Under the pieces are notes generated by a model. It saw only the letters and a program-made list of their open reading frames with translations, searched no databases and was not told the origin of the DNA. A stretch of 64,000 nt of DNA from Turnera subulata (taxonomy: Eukaryota; Streptophyta; Magnoliopsida; Malpighiales; Passifloraceae). Position 1 is the stretch's first letter. Each line of letters opens with the position of its first letter. The stretch is from assembly GCA_028386065.3 (NCBI GenBank), contig JAKUCV010001309.1:141502-205501 (forward strand), given 5' to 3'. Positions 57,785 to 64,000 of this stretch are shown here, in pieces. The translations under genes and the position numbers were made by a program.

Positions 57785-59704
57785 CTAGTGAGATGCCCGG
57801 GCTTCGCTGCGGATTCTGAGCTTCAAATATTCCATTAATGTTTCTAAAAAAAATTCCACTAATTGTGGGACAAATAAATAGAGAAAGAAATAATGCAGGT
57901 ATTGCATGCTAATTCAGCTAGCAAGCATCTCAAAGGAAAACTAAAAGTTGGAGAAAAGTACACATGAACTGGTCAACACACGAATAATTTTTTTATTCTA
58001 AATAGCAATATTCTAACTTTTATATTGATCAGAAAGTATCCTGAATTACATGTTCGATGATTTCCCTCGGAAGTAGCAAAATTATTAGCGCATAACAATT
58101 CTGTGTTTGCTACTTTTTTATCAACATCTTCAATGGTAGAGGTTTTTTCTTTTTGTTCTCCTACATGCCAGCTAGGTACCCTTATAAGTTGTCATTACAA
58201 CTCTCGAAGCCCCGAATATGAAAAGACACTGCAAGAAGGTTGAGTTTAATTTCGTTTATTATATTCATTAATAAGCTTTTTTTTAACTGATATTGATTAA
58301 TAAGCTTTTTTTTCCTCGTTGCCTGCATACTCTAGCCAAACCAAACTTTGAAATTAATGATGTAATATAATAGGCAAACAAAGGTACCTGATTATCCCAT
58401 ATGTCGTTCTTTTGGCATCAATAGCTTTAGATAGAGCCTTGTCTTCTTCTTGCCATTTTTTGTCCAAAAAATTACAAAACAAAAAGACAGAGTTAACATC
58501 GATATCGAAAGGACTTGGATTGCATTTGCAGTGTTAAAGAAACCAATTCACGATTAACTCTGTAACCTAATTAGTGGGAGAATGAACCAAATACATTTGC
58601 TGATACACATTGTTGTATCTCATGGTAGCCACTTATGGTTGCAGCTCTGCATCTTTTTTTACTTTCTTCGAAAGAAATTACAGTTGCCAATTAAGTGTAA
58701 AGAATTAGAAAAATCAAAAAGAAAATTATTCATCTTTATTCATAAGAGAAGTAATAACAGTAATCATAGATTTCAGTTACTAAAGAGCACCAATTACAAC
58801 TAATGAAAATTGTGAGTTTGATAATGCTATTATAATTTGAAAAGAAGACTGACGGTTTGCACCAAGCTCTCTTATAGTCTCTTGTAGTGTGTCCTCCTGA
58901 GATTTTAACTACTATTAATGATTAAAGCATCTGAGAAATAAATATGTTAGGAAGAAAAATAACAATGCTCACCAACGTTTCTTCATCAATACAAAGCAGA
59001 AGATGACAGACTAATACAAAAGCTTTTGCGGTATTCTTGTCGGAATTTTTCACCTACATGCAACTTATTGAACTTTCTTCAATTATTTCAATGAAAACAA
59101 ACAGTTCAATATATAGGAAAGAAAATCAAACAACCATGAGGCTTAGGAGTTGGGACAAACAACAAAAATAAAATGGTAAACTGTTATAGAATTTTTAATC
59201 TGACCTAATAACAGATATAAAACTTACAACTTATGACCTAGTATATGGTTGAGGAATTTCAAGTTTGGATTCTTTCGGATAACATTGACCGTTCTGCTTC
59301 CAGTTTGGTTAGAGAAAGGAATTAATAGAGAGGTGGAGAGAGAGGAGAGAAAATGAAGGATGTAACAGTACGATTGCAAAGGATAGAACTTGGATAAGGA
59401 ATGAAAAGTTCAAACCTGGAAATAGAAAAAATGGTTAAAAATTTTAATTTTTAGATGCATGTAAATATAACGTGGCACTCTCATAGTACTACATTAGTAA
59501 AGAAAACAACACATGTAAAATTTTAACATGGAATGCCTAAATACAAAGACAACACTGCAATAGGGTGCCACGATTTTTTTTTTCTTTTTCTTTTAGTTAT
59601 TTGACATAGGTCAATTTTGGAATTAATGAATTATTGAGGATAAATTTCAGAATTCATATTGGCCTGGCGAAGAGTCTGTTCTCTTTTAGTATATACTATA
59701 TAGA
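57785..59704 (-). mobile_element. Putative non-autonomous Helitron
   Basis: On the minus strand it begins TCTATATAGTATATACTAAA (from 59704) and ends GAAGCCCGGGCATCTCACTAG (to 57785): 5' TC, 3' CTAG, and a GC-rich hairpin-capable segment just before the end, with no inverted repeats. Host bases A and T flank it, the Helitron target dinucleotide AT. It encodes no Rep/helicase. The interior is AT-rich and non-coding. Confidence 0.5.
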
Positions 59705-60777
59705 TAATAAGGGATGGAAGTATTGGGTAACGTGTGCTCTCTGTTTGCACAAGTTGAGAAACTTTTCGAAATATTCAATTTAGGGGGTAAGGGGCATTTT
59801 TGGGGTCTCCTAAGGTATACCTTAAAATTTTTTGTCCAATTATGTACCTGGAGTTAGAGTATAAAATCATTCCTAAGCTCTCTCAAACCTTCAACCTCGT
59901 CCATATGCAAGGGGGCTAAACCATTGAACTAAATATTTTCTTATGACATTTTCTTATGACGCCCCTGCTAAGGCTTTCACTTGAAAGAAGGAAGTAGAGT
60001 ATAAAGATCATTCGTGAAACCTCATTATCTATCAGCATAATTCAGCTACTCTAAAAACGCCTTTTACCCATTCGTCGTATTCATTTCAAGTTGTTAATGT
60101 CTTTCCAAAGGCATAAGATGGTGTAAATGGCTTCTCTTGAAGGGTATTGGTATTTTTCTTTTGCCATTGGACAATGACCAAGCTCAAGGGATTTAGATAA
60201 AAAAAATGCACTGATATCAGACTTCATTTTATTTAGGATACATTATGTTAGAAGGTATTATTGTTGCGAAGAAAGGGTTGACAATATAACACCCATGGGT
60301 TAGAATAGCTTCAGATTGCAATTTGTTCTAATTTAATCAAGGGATTTCAAGTGTAACTCTTGAGAACAAAACATCCTATAGGCTAGAGTGTTGTTAACTT
60401 TTATGATTCCTATCATATCTTGATTTGGAATAGTTTAGGCCCGTTGATATCTTTTTGAAGTGGGCTGGCTTAGAAAAAAAAGTTTAGGCATTCTCCTTCT
60501 GTTCACTTATGATAATTCGAACTTCTAATTTTTTTAAAAAAAAAGTATAGAATTTTTTAAAATACCTTATGCTTGATGAAATATAAAAATATGAAATTTT
60601 ATATAATTATTTTTGAAAAAATTGTTTACAATATGACCATTAATTTGTGCTTCCCGTGTTTCCGCATTTGCTATCTAATTTCTAACGTCAAACAAACCTA
60701 TTACCTCTTGCTTTTCCCATACAAGAAAGCAGAAACTTTTTATAAAAGCAGCAAAGATCCAAAGGACAAGATAAATA
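59705..60777. other. AT-rich intergenic DNA
   Basis: No gene or repeat that I can support. Confidence 0.6.
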
Positions 60778-61064
60778 CTCCTTCCATCCCATATTAATTG
60801 TCGTTTAAGGTTTTGACACAAAGACTAAGAAATCACTCATTAACTTTGATTCTAGTAAAAAGTATGATAAAAAGTATGATAAAAAGACTAAATTAACCCT
60901 TTCATTAATTGTTTGTTTTTTCAATATTACTCATCTTTTTAGGTCCTATCACTAGGGGTAAATAGGGAAAAAGAAATCTGACATGCATTGGATATATCAA
61001 TGCGTCAATTAATTTGAAACAAACAACCATTCCTAGAACGACAATTAAAATGAAACGGAGGGAG
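60778..61064. mobile_element. Stowaway-type MITE
   Basis: It starts CTCCTTCCATCCCATATTAA and ends TTAAAATGAAACGGAGGGAG, with inverted repeats of about 30 bp, and is flanked by TA on both sides (60776-60777, 61065-61066). This is the Tc1/mariner-derived Stowaway pattern. Confidence 0.85.
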
Positions 61065-61146
61065 TAATTTGTTTGGCCGAATCTCATGGAGATTTGATTC
61101 ATTGTATTTGATATTGTTACATATTTCATTTAATTATCATATTCTC

Positions 61147-62389
61147 AGTTGAGACTGGGAGTCGCCCGGAAATCGGGGAGACAATACGCGAGGTCCAAGT
61201 GAGTTCCATACGCGTGACCAGGACACCGCTCAGTAATCCAAAATCTCAAGGTATTAGGTACATGGGTCCACTTCACTTATATATTACTCACTTGGCCTCT
61301 TTCTTTTCGATGTGGGATATACATCACTCACACTTGTATTCCAACAATCTCCCCCTCAATTGTGAGACTCTTCCATATTGGACCACGGGCCTACTCCCCT
61401 TTCAACAAAAACATTTCAGAAACTTTTCGCAACATCACCAAGAGCCCACTCTTCCACCAAGCCCGTTTAAGGAGCACGCGTCTGCCGATGCTCCAAGAGC
61501 TAATTCATCGAGAGCTACGACTTACCACTTCACTTAGGCCGGGGGCCCACAACCACTCAGAAGCATGCGCCTGCCGATACCCACTCTTATCCGGAGCCAC
61601 GCCTTACAACTCCACCGGTGCTCGGACCAAGAGCCTAGCCGCTCTTCTTTCCACATGGGGGCAGCAACCACGAGAGCATCACCATGTCGCGAACCATTCC
61701 GTCCCAGTCGAACCATCGGCTCCGCTACCACGTGTTGAGATTGGGAAGCGCCCGAAAATCGGGGAGACAATACGCGAGGCCCAAGTGACTTCCATACGCA
61801 TGACCAGGACACCACTCTATAACCCAAAACCTCAAAGTATTAGGTACATGGGTCTACTTCACTTATATATTACTCACTTGGCCTGTCTCTTTCCGAGGTG
61901 GGATACACCACTCACACTTGTATTCTAACAATCTCCCGCTCGAGTGTGAGACTCTTCCATATCGGACATCGGGTCTACTCCCCCTTCAACGGAAACATTT
62001 CAGAAACTTTTCGCAATATCACCAAGAGCCCATTCTTCCACCAAGCCCGTTCCAGGAGCACGCGTCTGCCGAAGCTCCAATAGCTCATTTCATCGGGAGC
62101 CACGACTTACAACTTCACTTAGGCCGAGGGCCCACAACCACGCATCGCAAACCATTCCGTCCCAGCTGAACCAACGGCTTCACTACCATGTGTTGAAACC
62201 GGGAGTCGCCCAAAAATCGAGGAGACAATACGCGAGGCCCAAGTGAGTTCCATACGTATGACCAGGACACCACTCTGTAACCCAAAACCTCAAAGTATTA
62301 AGTACATGGGTCCATTTCACTTATATATTTACTCACTTGGCGTCTTTCTTTCCGATGTGGGATACACCACTTACACTTGTTTTCCAACA
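61147..62389 (-). mobile_element. TRIM with three LTRs and two interiors
   Basis: Three LTR copies (61147-61346, 61733-61930, 62191-62389), each about 200 bp, alternate with two interiors. On the minus strand each starts TGTTGGAA or TGTTAGAA and ends CTCAACA or its variants. The primer-site-like TGGTAGCGGAGC is at 61719-61730 on the minus strand, and a purine tract GAGGGGGAGAT is at about 61347-61357. One 5-bp duplication TTCTC flanks the whole array (61142-61146, 62390-62394). It is non-coding; open frames across it are chance. Confidence 0.85.
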
Positions 62390-62777
62390 TTCTCAATCTA
62401 TGCTTAATCATAGAAAATTAGCTCTAATTTAAGTGGTACTAGACGCCTAAGGTCTCGAGTTAATATACTTCATTATCCAGAAAAGATTTGATGATGTGAT
62501 CAATCCAGGTATCTTGATTTTTAAAATAATATTTAGCTAATTACTCCCAAAAGGAATGATGCTAGAATCATGTAAGTATCCTTCTTTTAGCAATTTTTTG
62601 GGACGATTGACTATGGGACTAATAATCTAGCTAATCACTACCAAAAAGAATGGTGCTCCTCATCATAGGACCAATACGCATTTAATCTTCCAAAGTCAAA
62701 TAGACTTTGTTCGTCCATATATATTTGAAATAGAATAGTAAAATTTGCATTTAATTTTCCGAAATTACACATAACTT

Positions 62778-62814
<37 letters not shown>

Positions 62815-64000
62815 TTATTCAAAATTTACGAAACTCAATTGTACATAAATGAATGCGATCTTTCCAGATTTTCCCTGGCCATGTGAGAAGCACATAAATT
62901 AGAAAAATAAAGAGGTCTAGTTTTGATTTTTATTTGATAAAACAAGGTCTAGTTTTGATTTGCTGTATAATTTGATGGCGTAGAGACTACCTTACGAATA
63001 TCCACACTATCCAAAAAAATTAAATAATACACATGCATCTGGAGCCGAGCTAATAAAATATACACAATAAGAGGATACGTGTAAGTGTGATTGCGTATTT
63101 AAAGTCAACTTTTGCATCCAATTTATTTTGTTTTCCCACCTTTGCCCCGACTAATTCGGTTCGACCCGGATCGCGCATCTGAGTATGGTGGGTGAGTGTC
63201 TCAATAAAACTTTACTACATACATGAGGACTCAAATACGAGACCTCACTAATTAAGCAGAACCGAGCGGCATCCTATTTACTTAACTTTGGGAAAATATA
63301 TAATAAAAACTATTTTATTTTTTTTAGGGGTCAGAAATAATTAATTTGGATTCACATATTTTTTGAGTCATTAATGAGTGTAATGTTTTCAGTAATGTAT
63401 TCTCAATATATAATGTAATAAGAATTAATCCAAGCCAAAACTTAGGTTTAAACGATATTGAGTTCTTAATAAGGAACCTACAATCTATCTTTCAAAAAAA
63501 AAAAAAGAACCTACAATCCAATTACTAAATTGAATGCTTTTTGGCAACCTCAACTAGGAGGGAGGAAGGTGCAATGGACGTGACCATTTGATTTTGCTAT
63601 CATATCAACTAACCATCACAACTCATTGAGATCCCAAGACATTTTAAGTCTTGTAAGAGAGGTAAGGAATATTTTATAGTGCATATAAAAAGTTACAAAA
63701 GTTGATGTTTTAACTTAAAAATTAATGTATTTCCCTGGCCATGTGAGAAGCACAGAAGATCCTTCAATTTGTTGAAAAATAAAGTGGGAGACAACTTTTC
63801 CAATATCACACAACATCCAATATAATAATGCCCATGCATTTGGAGCCGATCGTCTAAAAGGAAAGGAGGGGATTGCCTCTTAGTGATTGCCAACTCAAAG
63901 TCAACTATTAGTGTCCTACTTATTCGTTTTTGGCAGAAACGTTATCATAAAACTAAACCAAAACTTTGTTTAAAGAATACCGAGATTGTCCGAGCCAAGC
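62390..64000. other. Intergenic DNA with copies of the decarboxylase 5' flank
   Basis: No gene is seen. A TA-rich microsatellite is at 62778-62815. GGCCATGTGAGAAGCACA occurs at 62878 and 63738. GAGCCGA followed by AATAxACACAA-like sequence and AAAGTCAAC occurs at 63040-63106 and 63842-63905, and a similar layout occurs at 55315-55450 before the decarboxylase. Confidence 0.5.
63127..63300 (-). mobile_element. tRNA-derived SINE, minus strand
   Basis: On the minus strand TTAGTGAGGTCTCGTATTTG, ACACTCACCCACCATACTC and GGGTCGAACCGAATTAGTCG match the SINE at 55708-55906. It ends in GGGAAAACAAAATAAATTG. Confidence 0.65.

Noticed and set aside
61362..61928. 188-codon frame across the TRIM
   Set aside because: It crosses an LTR boundary of a non-coding TRIM; chance frame.

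Overview
This window looks like nuclear DNA of a flowering plant, most likely a eudicot. It is AT-rich overall, has GT-AG spliced peroxisomal acyl-CoA oxidase exons, an intronless aromatic amino acid decarboxylase, and a dense set of plant transposon families (Ty3/gypsy of Tat and Tekay type, TRIM, MULE, Helitron, Stowaway, CACTA, SINE). I cannot name the species. Only two genes look like host genes with open frames: an ACX3-like acyl-CoA oxidase (13 exons, 41025-44867) and a TyDC/TDC-like decarboxylase (56112-57605). Almost everything else is mobile DNA or gene debris.

Layout. 1-15.5 kb: three decayed Tat-lineage Ty3/gypsy units, A, B and C. Two long terminal repeats (5131-6687 and 11431-13001) bracket B, and each unit carries an antisense ORF (DUF7745-like in A and B, plant-mobile-domain-like in C). 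A has also been interrupted by an unknown insert holding a striking array of AACATCGATGTT palindromes. 15.5-17.5 kb: a first acyl-CoA oxidase pseudogene and a TRIM. 18.3-27.3 kb: a complete-ended, gag-less Tekay-type chromovirus with 2.7-kb LTRs and target duplication GCACA, inserted in another duplicated ACX 5' flank. 28.5-29.9 kb: a Pack-MULE-like element. 30.5-38.5 kb: a minus-strand non-autonomous relative of the chromovirus (target duplication ACCGG) whose interior holds two unrelated plus-strand ORFs. 38.7-39.4 kb: a MULE-type MITE whose empty site survives nearby.

40-51 kb: the ACX3-like gene, a stretch with mitochondrial and LINE remnants, then a second broken ACX copy whose middle has been replaced by a PRP8 pseudogene fragment, a SINE and a CACTA end. 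52-55 kb: a second Pack-MULE-like element and a 532-bp MULE MITE. 56.1-57.6 kb: the decarboxylase. 57.8-64 kb: a putative Helitron, a Stowaway MITE, a three-LTR TRIM, and duplicated pieces of the decarboxylase 5' flank.

There is no operon-like co-operation among genes here. The two host loci each sit in a local tandem-duplication cluster that transposons have broken up. The most unusual signals are the palindrome array, the antisense-ORF promoter that copies the LTR promoter's architecture, the foreign ORFs inside the minus-strand retroelement, the internally deleted but open ACX3 gene, and the non-canonical active-site residues of the decarboxylase. All coordinates come from reading the sequence by eye. 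Domain names rest on remembered family motifs, not on searches.
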